Shown: one piece after another, positions 1 through 10,700 of the stretch
How the letters are laid out: every line of letters begins with the position of its first letter
Numbering within the stretch: the stretch's first letter is position 1
Assembly (NCBI GenBank): GCA_944326265.1
Contig: CALVDE010000013.1
Location: forward strand, 105,084-169,083
Length of the DNA stretch: 64,000 bases
From: an uncultured Bacteroidales bacterium
GTDB lineage: Bacteria > Bacteroidota > Bacteroidia > Bacteroidales > UBA932
Direction: 5' to 3'
Position numbers and translations under genes: made by a program
Notes under the pieces: model-generated
Database searches by the model: none
What the model saw: only the letters and a program-made list of their open reading frames with translations
Told to the model about the DNA's origin: nothing

Positions 1-1520
1 TCTCCTGCTCCGTCAACCGGAGGCAGGCGGAGAAGGCACGCGAGCTGTTCTCCCACGGGATGGAGATGGTGGAGCTCGGCGGAGGGGAGATGGCGATGAG
101 CGACTTCAAGAAGGCGGAGCCGATACTGGCGGAGATAGGGGACACGGCCGGGCTAGGGGAGGTAAATTATGCGATAGCGGAACTATACCAGAACAGTGTG
201 GTCAATCAGGGTGAGGCGGTGGAAAGGTACCGAAAGGCCCTGAAGTACTTCGAGGCGGCTGGGTTGGCGGGCAGGGTGGCTGACACTCACCTGGCCTTGG
301 CGAGGATGCTGCTGCCGGACTCGGTGGACGCGGCCCTGTATCACTTAGGTATCGGCAACGACCTGTTTCCGCTGACCCTCGACCGGAGCGACCGCCTGTC
401 TGCATACGGACTCTACGCCTACGCCGGAGTCATACGCCAGGACTACCGCAGCGCCGTATCGTATGTATCCCGCGCATTGTCCGAATACGGCTGGTCGGCG
501 GCCACACCGTCAGAAAAAGACCTGTACAACAACCTTTTCTACCTTGCATCCACCACATACGCCGCACTCGGACAGACCGACTCGGCCACATTGTTCCGCG
601 ACAGGCTTGTAGTCAGCAACGCCGTGGACAGCCTGAACTGGTACCTGACCCAGGCCGGCATCTCCCAGGCCCTCGGCGACTGGAAGTCGGTACACACGTT
701 CGAGACCCGGACCCGGATAATAGCAGACAGCATCGAGCAGGCCGGCTACCGGGAGCAACTGGCGGCGGCTGAGATGAAATATGACTTCTTCCGGCTGAGG
801 GAGGAGCTGTATCAGCGCAAGATACACAATATGACCGTAGCGATGTTTCTCCTTACATGGCTCGCGGCTGCAGTCATAGTGGCCGTAATCTTCATCATCC
901 TGTACCGCAATCAGAAATCCAGGGCAATGGAGCAGGCCGCTCTCGCCGGAAGGGTCAGGGACGAGCTTATCCGCCGTCAGGACGAGGTCCGCGAGCTGCA
1001 GGAGAAGATGCGGAGGACATCCGAGCGGCAGTCGCAGGAAGAGAACGACCTCAGGGCCATCACAGCCGCCCTGAGGCAGACCGCCACGGCCAAGAAGGAG
1101 CTGCTGGCATTCTCTGAGGACCTGTTAGGAGTCACCAAGGAGCTGGCCGACATCTACTACGTCCATGAGGAATCCCCCGAGCACATCTCCCGCAAGGTCA
1201 AGGAAGTGCTGCATTCCAAGCTGACGCAGGAGGCCACCTTCGCCCGTATAGGGGATATCGTCGAGGCCGCATGGCCGGGCCTGCTGCCTAAGCTGTATGC
1301 GGAATACCCCTGGCTCAAGGACGAGGACCGCAGGCTGATAGCCCTGATGTGCTGCGGCTTCTCCGGCAACGCCATCAGCGTCATCCTGAACATCCCGCCG
1401 AAGAGCCTCAACGTGCGCAAGAGCCGCATCGCCCGCCGCATGGGAATCGACACCCGGCTCTCCTCCTGGCTGAGGGAAATCACCGAGAACTACCCGGAAA
1501 ACGGCGGAAAAAACAGCTGA
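1..1520 (+). CDS. TPR / transmembrane / coiled-coil regulator with C-terminal HTH (5' end outside window)
   Basis: The reading frame is open to the left edge, so the start lies outside the window; the first Met in view is at position 60. The N-terminal part is alpha-helical and TPR-like (phrases such as AMSDFKKAEPILAEIGDT and RYRKALKYFEAAGLAGRVAD). A hydrophobic segment near residues 262-285, counted from that Met, predicts one transmembrane helix. It is followed by a charged coiled coil and a C-terminal region containing CCGFSGNAISVILNIPPKSL, which resembles a LuxR-type helix-turn-helix. This order matches membrane-tethered TPR-HTH regulators common in Bacteroidota. The signal sensed is unknown. 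The next gene has its own promoter, so the beta-propeller genes downstream may be its targets, but that is inference. Confidence 0.75.
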   Translation, partial: SCSVNRRQAEKARELFSHGMEMVELGGGEMAMSDFKKAEPILAEIGDTAGLGEVNYAIAELYQNSVVNQGEAVERYRKALKYFEAAGLAGRVADTHLALARMLLPDSVDAALYHLGIGNDLFPLTLDRSDRLSAYGLYAYAGVIRQDYRSAVSYVSRALSEYGWSAATPSEKDLYNNLFYLASTTYAALGQTDSATLFRDRLVVSNAVDSLNWYLTQAGISQALGDWKSVHTFETRTRIIADSIEQAGYREQLAAAEMKYDFFRLREELYQRKIHNMTVAMFLLTWLAAAVIVAVIFIILYRNQKSRAMEQAALAGRVRDELIRRQDEVRELQEKMRRTSERQSQEENDLRAITAALRQTATAKKELLAFSEDLLGVTKELADIYYVHEESPEHISRKVKEVLHSKLTQEATFARIGDIVEAAWPGLLPKLYAEYPWLKDEDRRLIALMCCGFSGNAISVILNIPPKSLNVRKSRIARRMGIDTRLSSWLREITENYPENGGKNS

Positions 1521-1612
1521 AATCTGCCGATGCAACTTTTGCGGAGGTTTTCTCCGAGTATACTTCGCAGATTATCACGATGTTGCATCTTGGCTCCATG
1601 CAACAAACCGGA

Positions 1613-1644
1613 TTTGCATTTTCCTACCCCGCGCTGTACTTTTG
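1613..1644 (+). promoter_or_regulatory. Bacteroidota sigma-ABfr-type promoter
   Basis: TTTG at 1613-1616 and TACTTTTG at 1637-1644 are separated by 20 bp, an exact fit to the Bacteroidota consensus TTTG-N19-21-TAnnTTTG. The start codon at 1661 lies 17 nt downstream, so the mRNA leader would be short. Confidence 0.7.
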
Positions 1645-1660
1645 CGGAAAATTCAAGACC

Positions 1661-2887
1661 ATGACCCGACTCCTGAGAATCCTTTCCGCAGTATCAGCAC
1701 TTCTGCTCTCCGTCCTTCCGCCAGTTGCGGCGCAGCACGGCAGAACGGACAGGATTATCATCCACAGGACCAATCCTGAGGGCATGGACTCTTCCCTCTC
1801 CTCCCGGAATGCCGGTGCCGCCTCCGTGGCATTCGACACCTCCGGCATCTACACCTGGTCATACCCTGCGGCCGACTCCCTGACCCTGGTGAGAAAAGGG
1901 AACTTCGCCATTCCATGTGCGGCCCGCCCGCTCATGACCGTCTTCTTTGACCCCGGCACATCGGATTTCTACTGGTATGACATCTACTCGCACGACGGGG
2001 GCAGGATTATCCGCCACAACCTCATCTCTAAGGCAACCGACACCGTGATAACGGATATCCGGGCTGTAATCAACCCTAACAGCATGAATATCGTTTCCGA
2101 GGACTCGATATTTCTGCTGAACTCCAATATCCAACGCATATTCCTGATAGACAGCAGCGGAGAGACGAGGAAGACCCTGCCGCTGCATTCCTCGGCCACG
2201 ATTTTCCCCGGAGGCTCCGGGCAACCGTACTTAGACGGAGGAAATCTGTACTATGTCGTAAACGACTACCGACGGCTGTATTCCACCTACTGTCTGTATC
2301 CAGGCCCGTTTCCCAGAAAGACGAGACAAGAGGCCTTAGTACCGTATCCGGGACTCTATAAGGATTATACAGGCTATGGATATATGCTGATGAGCAACCC
2401 TTATTCCGCGTACGATCCGGACCGGGGGCAGATAGTCGTGGGATATCCTCCCGACGGCCACATCTACGTATTCTCGCTCCAGGACCATTCCCTCCGGAAA
2501 TACACGGTGGAAAGCAGGGATGCCGCGCCGGTAGAGCCGTTTACAGCCGGCAAGTGGCGTCTGGACATAGAGCATTTCAGGTCGCAGACCACATACGCCA
2601 ATATCCTCTACGACTGCTGGAGAGACCTGTACTACAGGATAGTGGAGCGCAGCACCCCGATGCCGGGGGTGGAGATGAGCGAGAGGGCCAAAAGGCTCTC
2701 GGTAATCATTATGGATACTGATTTCCGGATACTCGGGGAAAGTGAGATAGCAGAGGACATCCATGCCTGTTTCCGCTACACCTGCTTCGTATCTGAGGAG
2801 GGACTGAACATCCAGCTTCTGGACCCGGATACGGACAGGATGACCTTCGCCACATACGCAACAATTGTAAAACACCATAGACAATGA
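1661..2887 (+). CDS. Secreted beta-propeller-like protein (DUF4221-like)
   Basis: The open frame extends upstream to 1349, but I chose ATG 1661. It follows a consensus promoter and begins a good signal peptide (MTRLLRILSAVSALLLSVLP, then AQHGR). The protein is about 408 residues, rich in short beta-strand phrases separated by polar turns (FYWYDIYSHDG, YVFSLQDHSL). The layout and neighbours resemble the DUF4221 and six-bladed propeller secreted proteins of Bacteroidales. No Cys lipobox is visible. Its stop overlaps the next start (ATGA), so the two genes are probably translationally coupled. The ligand is unknown, and the family assignment is from memory of general features. Confidence 0.6.
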   Translation: MTRLLRILSAVSALLLSVLPPVAAQHGRTDRIIIHRTNPEGMDSSLSSRNAGAASVAFDTSGIYTWSYPAADSLTLVRKGNFAIPCAARPLMTVFFDPGTSDFYWYDIYSHDGGRIIRHNLISKATDTVITDIRAVINPNSMNIVSEDSIFLLNSNIQRIFLIDSSGETRKTLPLHSSATIFPGGSGQPYLDGGNLYYVVNDYRRLYSTYCLYPGPFPRKTRQEALVPYPGLYKDYTGYGYMLMSNPYSAYDPDRGQIVVGYPPDGHIYVFSLQDHSLRKYTVESRDAAPVEPFTAGKWRLDIEHFRSQTTYANILYDCWRDLYYRIVERSTPMPGVEMSERAKRLSVIIMDTDFRILGESEIAEDIHACFRYTCFVSEEGLNIQLLDPDTDRMTFATYATIVKHHRQ

Positions 2888-3948
2888 AAAAGCATCTTCC
2901 CATCATCCTGCTGGCCGCCGCAGCGCTGGCCGGTTCCTGCGCCGGAGACGGTGTCAGGACAGTAAACTTCGAGAACAGTCTGAAAAGCAAGCCCGACACT
3001 GTCGGCATTGAGAGCATCGCACAGAAGATCGAGAAAGTAGAGCTCAAGTGCGACAGCCTCTACGACATCACCCTCTTCGCGGTCTATGACGGCAGGCTGT
3101 TCGGCAAGACCGCCGACTACAAGCTAGTGATCTTCTCAGAGGACGGAGACCTGCTCCATGCCTATGACCGGTCAGGACGCGGGCCCGGTGAGTATGTATG
3201 GCCGGATTTCTCGTATGATCCTTACAACCACGAGATACTGATCTATGATTCTATGAACAAGGTCATCCGCTTGGATTCTGACGGCCGTTTCATCGATGAG
3301 GTCCGCAACAGCCTGACCGGTGTCCTCGGAGATATCCGCGCCATATCCAAGGACAGGTACGCCGCCACAAAGATGTCCAACACAGAGCGGGACAGCAGCA
3401 TCATCTTCCTCGACAGGGACCTGAACTTAGTTGGCAAGGCCCTGCCCATATACAACAAGAGCCAGCTTTCCACCCGCGGACTGATAGTCTCCGAACCCGT
3501 GCTGCTTTACAACTCTACATACCTCTTCAAGCCTTACGGAGGACATACCTACTACACTCTGGACGGTGCTCCCTACCTGCACGTGGAACTGGGCCGGTAC
3601 GCTCAGCCTGAGGATGACGCTGCAGTCGTAGGCGCAAATGAAGCAAATTACCTCCTGGAGAACTCTGAAGATATCTGCGGCGACTGGTATCTTGCAGAAT
3701 TTGTGTACGAGAAGGAGATGTGCCTGTTCTTCGATGCCGTCAACACCCGCACCGGCAAGCGGGCCATTCACAATACCTATACCGAGCAGGACCTGGAGAA
3801 CGGAGAAGACCAGGGCTTCTTCTTCCGATACGACGGAGAGACATACCGCATAAGTTACATGAACTTCTACGTCCAGGACAACGTCCTTTACTGGTCCCGC
3901 TTCTCCGACGACGGTTCCACGACCATCTTCAAGATTACACTGAAATAA
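2884..3948 (+). CDS. Six-bladed beta-propeller lipoprotein
   Basis: This 354-residue protein begins MKKHLPIILLAAAALAGSCA, a type II signal peptide with lipobox AGSC, so it should be a lipid-anchored envelope protein. The motif GRGPGEYVWPDFSYDP is typical of the 6-bladed beta-propeller (BF3164/TolB-like) lipoproteins that are very numerous in Bacteroidales. Several later blades end in D-x-D-G-type turns (SEDGDL, DSDGRF). It overlaps the preceding gene by 4 bp and lies 63 bp before another propeller gene, making a three-gene set. Function is not established; roles in sensing or in binding secreted ligands are speculative. Confidence 0.75.
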   Translation: MKKHLPIILLAAAALAGSCAGDGVRTVNFENSLKSKPDTVGIESIAQKIEKVELKCDSLYDITLFAVYDGRLFGKTADYKLVIFSEDGDLLHAYDRSGRGPGEYVWPDFSYDPYNHEILIYDSMNKVIRLDSDGRFIDEVRNSLTGVLGDIRAISKDRYAATKMSNTERDSSIIFLDRDLNLVGKALPIYNKSQLSTRGLIVSEPVLLYNSTYLFKPYGGHTYYTLDGAPYLHVELGRYAQPEDDAAVVGANEANYLLENSEDICGDWYLAEFVYEKEMCLFFDAVNTRTGKRAIHNTYTEQDLENGEDQGFFFRYDGETYRISYMNFYVQDNVLYWSRFSDDGSTTIFKITLK

Positions 3949-4011
3949 CGGAAAATTTTGCCGGGGACTGTAACATTTTTTAAATTTTAGCGTCATTACA
4001 TTTAAATCTAA

Positions 4012-5013
4012 ATGCCTATGCGGAAAATCTATACCATTACAGTCGCCGCAGCCCTGTGCCTGTGCTCATGTTCGGACAGCAATTACACCTTCGTCGACAG
4101 TTTCCCGATAAGCGGGGAGCTGCAGCCGGTGAGGACCATGAAATACGATCCGGTGAAGGTCAACCTCTACGGCATCGCCCGCGCCGGAGACTACTGGCTG
4201 GCGTATCTGGCCGATGATGACTATGATCTGGCGGTAGTTGATGACAGCCTCAACGTGATAGTCCGCACGCTCAGAACTGGCAACGGCCCGGGGGAGTTCC
4301 TGCGGCCCGTCTGCTACGGTTCTCCGTATACCAAAGGAGACTCAGTCATTCTATCCGTGAAAGACATGAACAGAGGTACTCTCAACCGCGTGGCCGTATG
4401 TCTGACCGACGGGAGAACGGATGTGAGAAAGACCGGGGAAGTACCGATAATGAACAGGACATGGTATCCCCTGCCGGACGGCTCGGTCATCGTCAGCAAC
4501 AACGAGAACCGCTACTTCCTCATCAGCAGTGACTCGGACACCGTTTACTTCGAGACCTGGGGCGGGAACATCGATGCCAAGGAATACGAGGACTGGTGGA
4601 TTCCCCGTCTGCAGACCAGCGAGATCTTCACACCCGACAATTCCAGGATGCTCGTCTACACTGACCGCCCGTATGTGTGGCTGCACAGCACGGACGGCAG
4701 CCTTATCAGCAAGGTGTACGTGGAGCAGCGTCCGGACGAGGTAAGGAACGCCGGAGGTCTTGGTTTCAACTGCGGCGACCTCCTGGGAAACCACTTTCTC
4801 CTGCTTTTCAACGATCTTGTGGACGAGGAGACCTGGACCTGTTCGACCCGGCTGATGATCTTTGACTTCGACATGAGGCCCGAGGCAGTCTACAGCATAG
4901 CCGGAGACTGCTACTTCTTCTATGCCGATCCTGAGACCGGTCTGGTTTATGTTGTTGACCCGGAAGAGGAGCTTATACGGGTCTATGATCTTTCCGAGTG
5001 GCTGCACGGCTAA
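4012..5013 (+). CDS. Six-bladed beta-propeller lipoprotein
   Basis: A 333-residue protein with signal peptide and lipobox (CLCSC, then SDSNYTF). The motif RTGNGPGEFLRPVCYG matches the GxGPGEF signature of BF3164-like six-bladed propellers. An internal ATG at 4018 (MRKIYT) is an equally good start and gives a more conventional signal peptide. It is the third propeller-like gene in a row; sequence similarity to its neighbour is modest, so they are diverged paralogues. The ~60-base AT-rich gap before it may carry a promoter, but no clean TAnnTTTG box is present there. Confidence 0.72.
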   Translation: MPMRKIYTITVAAALCLCSCSDSNYTFVDSFPISGELQPVRTMKYDPVKVNLYGIARAGDYWLAYLADDDYDLAVVDDSLNVIVRTLRTGNGPGEFLRPVCYGSPYTKGDSVILSVKDMNRGTLNRVAVCLTDGRTDVRKTGEVPIMNRTWYPLPDGSVIVSNNENRYFLISSDSDTVYFETWGGNIDAKEYEDWWIPRLQTSEIFTPDNSRMLVYTDRPYVWLHSTDGSLISKVYVEQRPDEVRNAGGLGFNCGDLLGNHFLLLFNDLVDEETWTCSTRLMIFDFDMRPEAVYSIAGDCYFFYADPETGLVYVVDPEEELIRVYDLSEWLHG

Positions 5014-5017
5014 AATT

Positions 5018-5047
5018 TTTGAAAAAAGATTTTTTAGTTTAACTTTG
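5018..5047 (+). promoter_or_regulatory. Promoter of the RND efflux operon
   Basis: TTTG at 5018-5021 and TAACTTTG at 5040-5047 are separated by 18 bp, one base shorter than the usual Bacteroidota spacing. The tolC-like start codon is at 5074. Confidence 0.6.
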
Positions 5048-5073
5048 GTGAAATTTTACAAACAGATGACCTT

Positions 5074-6609
5074 ATGAAAAAGTTCTGGACTCTAAGTCTG
5101 GCGTGCGCCGTATGCCTGGGCTGTCTTTCCGCTCCGGTGCTGAGCGCCCAGGAGGACACCTTGGATACGTCAGACGGTCAGGAGCAGATCATGCACTGGG
5201 AATTTACCCTGGAGGACGTGATTGTGCTGGCTCAGAGCAAGTCCCTGGCGGCGTTGGTGGCCAAGTACTCGCTGATAAGCAGCTACTGGCAATACCGTTC
5301 CTACAAGGCGCAGTTCCTTCCCTCGCTTAACCTGGGGGCGGATCTTGGAAGGTATAACCGCTCCATCATCGCACTGCAGGACGCAGAGACAGGAGAGACC
5401 CATTACGTTCAGAACGACAACATGAACAATTCACTCCAGCTGTCCATTGATCAGAACATACCGTGGACTGGAGGTACGATATCCCTGAACACTTATCTCA
5501 ACCGTTTCGACCAGTTCTCTCCCTACGGAGACAAGACCTGGAATTCCAATCCGGTCAATGTGTATCTGGAACAGCCGGTCTTTCAGTACAACAGGCTGAA
5601 ATGGGAGAAGAAGACAGAGCCGCGCCGGTATGAGATGTCCAAGCGGAAGTACCTGGAGGACATGGAGGATATCTCCATTACGGCGACTACGTTCTTTTTC
5701 AATGTTCTCAGAAGCCAGGAAGATCTCAGAATGGCAAGGCGCAGGTATGACAACACCCGGCAGCTGTACCGGATAGCTCAGGAACGCTTCAATATAGGAG
5801 CTTATACCAAGGATGAGCTGCTGCAGATGGAACTTCAGGTGCTCAATGCCGAGATAGCCATCGCAAGCTCTGAAGTCGCTCTGAAGCAGGCTATGCTGAG
5901 TCTGAAGTCTTATCTGGGCATGGATGACAATACGGATGTGACCCTGCTGTTGCCCTCTCATGCTCCGGATCTGGTCATAGATGAGGAGGATGCGGTGGAA
6001 CGCAGTCTGCACAATACTTCATTCAGCCTGAACAATGAGCTCAACCTGATCGAGGCGGAGGCGGCCATCGCCCAGGCCAAGTCCGAGAGGGGCTTCAGCG
6101 CAATGCTCACGGCGCAGTTCGGACTTACCCAGACCGGGGACGACTTCGCGGCTTCCTACCGCGATCCTATCAATCAGGAGATTGTGGGCCTGAGCCTGAA
6201 TATCCCGATAGTGGACTGGGGCATGGGAAAGGGCCGGGTACAGATGGCCAGGACACAGCAGGAGATAATCATGACCCAGGTGGAGCAGGAGATAATCGAC
6301 CGCCGCCAGGATATCTATATCAGAGTGGTCCAGTTCAATGCCCAGTCGCGGCAGTGTGATGTCTCGCGCAAGGCAGACGAGATAGCCGGCGAGAGGTACG
6401 CGCTGGCCCTGCAGCGTTTCCGTAACGGCACAATAGGCGTACTGGAGATGAATACGGCGCAGAGCGAGAGGGACGAGGCGTCGGCCCAGTATATCGAGGA
6501 ACTGGCCAATTTCTGGTCCTATTACTACAGTCTCCGCAAGGATACTCTCTACGACTATATTTACGGCAAGGATCTGGATGCCGAATTCGACAAGATAATA
6601 GAAAACTGA
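5074..6609 (+). CDS. TolC-family outer-membrane efflux channel
   Basis: A 511-residue protein with signal peptide (MKKFWTLSLACAVCLGCLSA). It shows the duplicated TolC arrangement: an N-terminal half starting WEFTLEDVIVLAQSKSLAAL and a second half starting SFSLNNELNLIEAEAAIAQA. It has long amphipathic helices and the family phrase AQERFNIGAYTKDELLQMEL. It should form a trimeric outer-membrane and periplasmic exit duct. It is the first gene of a four-gene operon with an adaptor and two inner-membrane RND pumps, so it very probably serves them. No SoxR/TetR-type repressor gene is adjacent. Confidence 0.9.
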   Translation: MKKFWTLSLACAVCLGCLSAPVLSAQEDTLDTSDGQEQIMHWEFTLEDVIVLAQSKSLAALVAKYSLISSYWQYRSYKAQFLPSLNLGADLGRYNRSIIALQDAETGETHYVQNDNMNNSLQLSIDQNIPWTGGTISLNTYLNRFDQFSPYGDKTWNSNPVNVYLEQPVFQYNRLKWEKKTEPRRYEMSKRKYLEDMEDISITATTFFFNVLRSQEDLRMARRRYDNTRQLYRIAQERFNIGAYTKDELLQMELQVLNAEIAIASSEVALKQAMLSLKSYLGMDDNTDVTLLLPSHAPDLVIDEEDAVERSLHNTSFSLNNELNLIEAEAAIAQAKSERGFSAMLTAQFGLTQTGDDFAASYRDPINQEIVGLSLNIPIVDWGMGKGRVQMARTQQEIIMTQVEQEIIDRRQDIYIRVVQFNAQSRQCDVSRKADEIAGERYALALQRFRNGTIGVLEMNTAQSERDEASAQYIEELANFWSYYYSLRKDTLYDYIYGKDLDAEFDKIIEN

Positions 6610-6636
6610 CTGATACGATAATTCAAACTGCTGGAT

Positions 6637-7716
6637 ATGAGAAAATATATAATAATACCGCTGGCGATGCTGACTGCTGTGTCCTGCGGCTGGAAAGACA
6701 AGGAAGTGAAGGAGGATACTCTTACCCGCCTGTCTCAGGCGGCAGAGACCAATTATGTGGATACGATGACCCTGCGCCTTACGGATTTCCGGAGGCAGAC
6801 GGTAAGCAACGGCCGTCTGATGGCCGTGCGCAAGAGTGCCCTGCGCTTCAATACTTCCGGGACCATATCCGAGGTGCGTTTTGTCAACGGTCAGAGCGTA
6901 AGGGAGGGGGAGCTGATCGCGAGTCTGGACCCGGAGGCGGCTTCCATCGCTCTTGCCCAGGCTGGGAATGCGTTGAAAAAGGCGGAGATAGACCTCAATG
7001 ATGCGTTGATAGGATTCGGATACGGAGATGCGGACACATCGGATGTGCCGGAGGCCGTCATGGCAGTTGCCAGGACCCGTTCCGGTTATGCTGATGCGGA
7101 ACAGAATTACCGCAGGGCACTGTACGACTTCAAGGGGACCAGGATAACCGCTCCCTTTGACGGCAAGGTGGCCGGTATCAATGCCCGTGTCTATGAGAGT
7201 GCTCCGTCCGACAATTTCTGCTCGGTGATAGATGACAGCCGCTTCGATGTCAGCTTCCCTCTGCTGGAGTCGGAGATACCTTCGGTAAGGACAGGTATGC
7301 CGGTCAAGATATCTCCGTTCAATGCTCCGGACAAGGTGTATACCGGTCGTGTGACTTCCGTCAATCCTATGGTGGACGAGAAAGGCCAGATAGAGGTGAC
7401 CGCTTCGGTTGACAATTCTGACGGAGACATGATGGACGGCATGAATGTCCGGGTTCTGGTGGAGGAGATCATACCCGGGCAGCAGGTGGTGCCGAAGAGC
7501 GCGGTGGTCATGCGTGACAACGAGGACGTGCTGTTCGTGTATCAGAGCGGTGACAGTACGGCCCGCTGGGTGTACGTGGACATAGTGATGTCCAACAGTG
7601 ACAGTCATGTGGTCAAGGTCAACGAGACAAGGGAGGCGCAGCTCAGCCTGGGGGACAAGGTGATTACTTCCGGCAATCTCAATCTGGCTCACGAATCCAA
7701 AGTAATAGTAAGGTAA
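6637..7716 (+). CDS. RND efflux periplasmic adaptor (membrane fusion protein), lipoprotein
   Basis: A 359-residue adaptor with lipobox AVSC (MRKYIIIPLAMLTAVSCGW), so it is anchored in the inner membrane by lipid. The barrel-sandwich halves are visible as FVNGQSVREGELIASLDPEA and YDFKGTRITAPFDGKVAGIN, with a helical hairpin between them, followed by a beta-barrel segment (FPLLESEIPSVRTGMPVKIS). This is the HlyD/MexA-type adaptor linking an RND pump to the TolC duct. Its stop and the next start overlap by one base (TAATG), implying translational coupling with the first permease. Confidence 0.9.
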   Translation: MRKYIIIPLAMLTAVSCGWKDKEVKEDTLTRLSQAAETNYVDTMTLRLTDFRRQTVSNGRLMAVRKSALRFNTSGTISEVRFVNGQSVREGELIASLDPEAASIALAQAGNALKKAEIDLNDALIGFGYGDADTSDVPEAVMAVARTRSGYADAEQNYRRALYDFKGTRITAPFDGKVAGINARVYESAPSDNFCSVIDDSRFDVSFPLLESEIPSVRTGMPVKISPFNAPDKVYTGRVTSVNPMVDEKGQIEVTASVDNSDGDMMDGMNVRVLVEEIIPGQQVVPKSAVVMRDNEDVLFVYQSGDSTARWVYVDIVMSNSDSHVVKVNETREAQLSLGDKVITSGNLNLAHESKVIVR

Positions 7717-10700
7717 TGATCCGGCAGTTGATAAAGAGACCCGTGGCGGTGTCGATGGTGCTTTTCGCCGTCACAGTGCTGGGGGCAGTGTCTATCAAGC
7801 TGATACCGGTGTCCCTCATGCCGGATGTGGATATTCCGCAGATCACCGTGCAGGTCAAGGTGGACGGAAGCTCGGCCAGGGAGATGGACCAGTATCTCCA
7901 GACTCTGCGCCGCGAGCTGATGCAGATACCCTCGCTTACCGACATCCGCTCGCAGTCGGAAAGCGGAGTGGGCATCATCAGGCTGTCGTTCGACTACGGA
8001 ACCGACATAGATTTCACGTTTGTGGATGTCAACGAGAGGATAGACCGTTCCCTGTCTTCGCTTCCGGAGGGCTCTGAGAGGCCCAAGGCCATAAAGTCGA
8101 GTGCGACGGACATTCCGGCATTCTTCGTCAACATGACGGTGGAGGATTCGTCCCGGGTCATGGAGATGAGCCGTCTGGCATCCTCGGTCATCGCCAAGAG
8201 GATAGAGCAGATTCCGGAGGTGGCGATGGTGGACCTCAGCGGTCTGGTCTTTCCCGAGCTGCTGATAATTCCGGACAATGAGCGGCTGACTGCGCTCGGA
8301 GTCTCTCCTGAGTCACTGGCACAGGCCATAACCGCCAACAACATACAGCTGGGCAATCTGTCGATACGGGACGGACATTACCACTGGAACGTCCGTTTCC
8401 AGTCGGAGATCACCTCAAAGGAGGACATCGGGAATATCAGGCTCAATATCAACGGCCGTGTCTATCTGTTCTCGGAGCTGGCCGAGATAGTCGAGCAGCC
8501 CGGAGCGGACAACTGCATGGTACGGTCGGACGGCGACAGAGCGGTCACGATGGCCATCATCAAGCAGAGCGATGCCAGGATGAATACTCTACGCGAGGCC
8601 CTTTACGACAGAATAGAACGCTTTGAGCAGGATTATCCCGGGGTCAGGTTCACCATTACCCGCGACCAGACCGAGCTGCTGCGCTTCACCATCGAGAATC
8701 TGGAGCAGAACCTTGTGGCCGGCATTATCCTGGCCAGTCTCGTCATCCTGCTCTTCATGCGCAACTTCAGGTTCTCGCTGCTGATCATCCCCACCATCAT
8801 AGTCTCCCTTCTGACCTCCATGCTGGCTCTGTTCCTCATGGGCATAAGCATCAACATCATATCGCTGGCCGGACTGATCCTGAGTGTCGGCATGATGGTG
8901 GACAACTCGATTATCGTAATAGACAACATCACGCAGAGGTGGGAGAGGGGCGACACCCTTGAGGATGCCGTGGCCATAGGTTCCGGGGAGGTATTTGCCC
9001 CGATGCTCAGCTCCATCCTGACCAACTGCGCCGTATTCGTCCCTCTGGTCTTCCTCAGCGGAATAGCCGGCGAGATATTCACCGACCAGGCTGTGGCCAT
9101 CACTGTGGGACTGTTCTCCTCCCTTCTTTTCGCCGTGCTGGTGGTTCCGGTGTACTATTACGCGCTTTATAAGAAAAGAGGGCGGAAGATGGACAACAAG
9201 TACCTGGCCCGCATCGCGAAATATACCGAGCTTGGCCCCTCATACGAGAGGGCTCTGAAATGGACGTTCCGTCACGGAGGTGCTGTCATGGCCATGATGC
9301 TGGGCACGATTCCTCTGTCGGTGCTGCTTTTCATCCATCTTGAGAAGAGTACGTTCCCGCCTGTAACAGAAAGGGATGTCATTCTGAGTATCGACTGGAA
9401 CAGCCCCCTGACACTCGAGGAGAATGATCTGCGCACACGCGCCGTGGCATCGGCAGTAGGGTGTCATGCGGCGCAGGTGACCCAGATGTCCGGTACGCAG
9501 CAGTTCCTCATGCCGCATACGCGGGACATGAGCAAAAGCGAGGCTCAGATATATTTTCTCGCCCGTAATCCGGAAGGACTCGACAGTCTGATTGCCGAGG
9601 CTGCGGCCTATATGAAGGAACGCCATCCTGATGCGGCATTCAGCTTCTCGGACGCGGGCAACCTGTTCACGCTGATATTCTCGGACAATTCTTCCAAGCT
9701 TACCGTCCAGATCAGCGGACGTGACGGCAGGACACCGGACCCCGACAGGCTCAATGAGATAATCGACAGAATCAGTGCTTCGGTGCCCGGAATAGATCCC
9801 GGTCCTATCCGCTGGCAGGAACAGGTCATGCTGACCCTGGACGTGGAGAAGATGTCCCTGTACGGAATATCCTATTCCGATGTCCTCAGTACGCTGCGTA
9901 AGTTTACCCGGGAAGACCACATATTCTCGATAGCGACCGGAGACTACTCCATACCCGTGGTCATGGGAGACCGCTACAGCTCCCCGGACCTGCTGGCCGG
10001 CAGTGTCACCAACCGTGAGGGAGTGGATGTTCCGCTGAGGAACTTTATCACCGAGGGCCGCAGCAGGGACCTCAAGACGATAGTCTCCGGAACTTCCGGC
10101 AACTACTATCCGCTGGACCTGGACATTCCGGACGACATGGTGCCCCGGGTCATGACAGCTGCCAGGGAACTGTCAGTCGAGGACGGCAGCTATGACGTGG
10201 CGTTCACCGGCTCCTATTTCTCCAGCAGGGACACCATCAGCGAGCTTATGCTGATAGCACTGGTCTCCATACTTCTGCTTTACTTCATCCTCGCGGCTCA
10301 GTTCGAGTCTCTCATACAGCCCCTGATTATCCTGTCCGAGATAGTGGTGGACATTTTCGGTGCCCTGCTGCTGCTCTGGCTATGCGGAGGCGGCATCAAT
10401 GCCATGTCCATGATCGGAATAGTCGTCATGAGCGGTATAGTCATCAATGATTCGATTCTGAAGGTGGATACCATCAACCGGCTGCGTAAGGAGAACGGCT
10501 ACAATCTGCTGCGGGCCATCATGACCGGAGGCTCGCGCAGGCTCAACCCGATACTGATGACGACCCTGACTACAGTCCTGGCCATGGTGCCGTTCCTTAC
10601 CAAGGGCGATATGGGCTCGGATCTGCAGTTCCCGCTTTCCATCGTGATGATCGGAGGCATGACGGTCGGCCTGATTGTAAGTATATTCGGTATACCGCTC

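Noticed and set aside
1349..1660. Upstream extension of the DUF4221-like gene
   Set aside because: It overlaps the regulator gene in another frame, crosses the promoter, and the signal peptide starts only at 1661.
6019..7692. 557-codon minus-strand open frame opposite the efflux genes
   Set aside because: His/Arg/Leu-rich antisense shadow of clear tolC and adaptor genes; no own signals.
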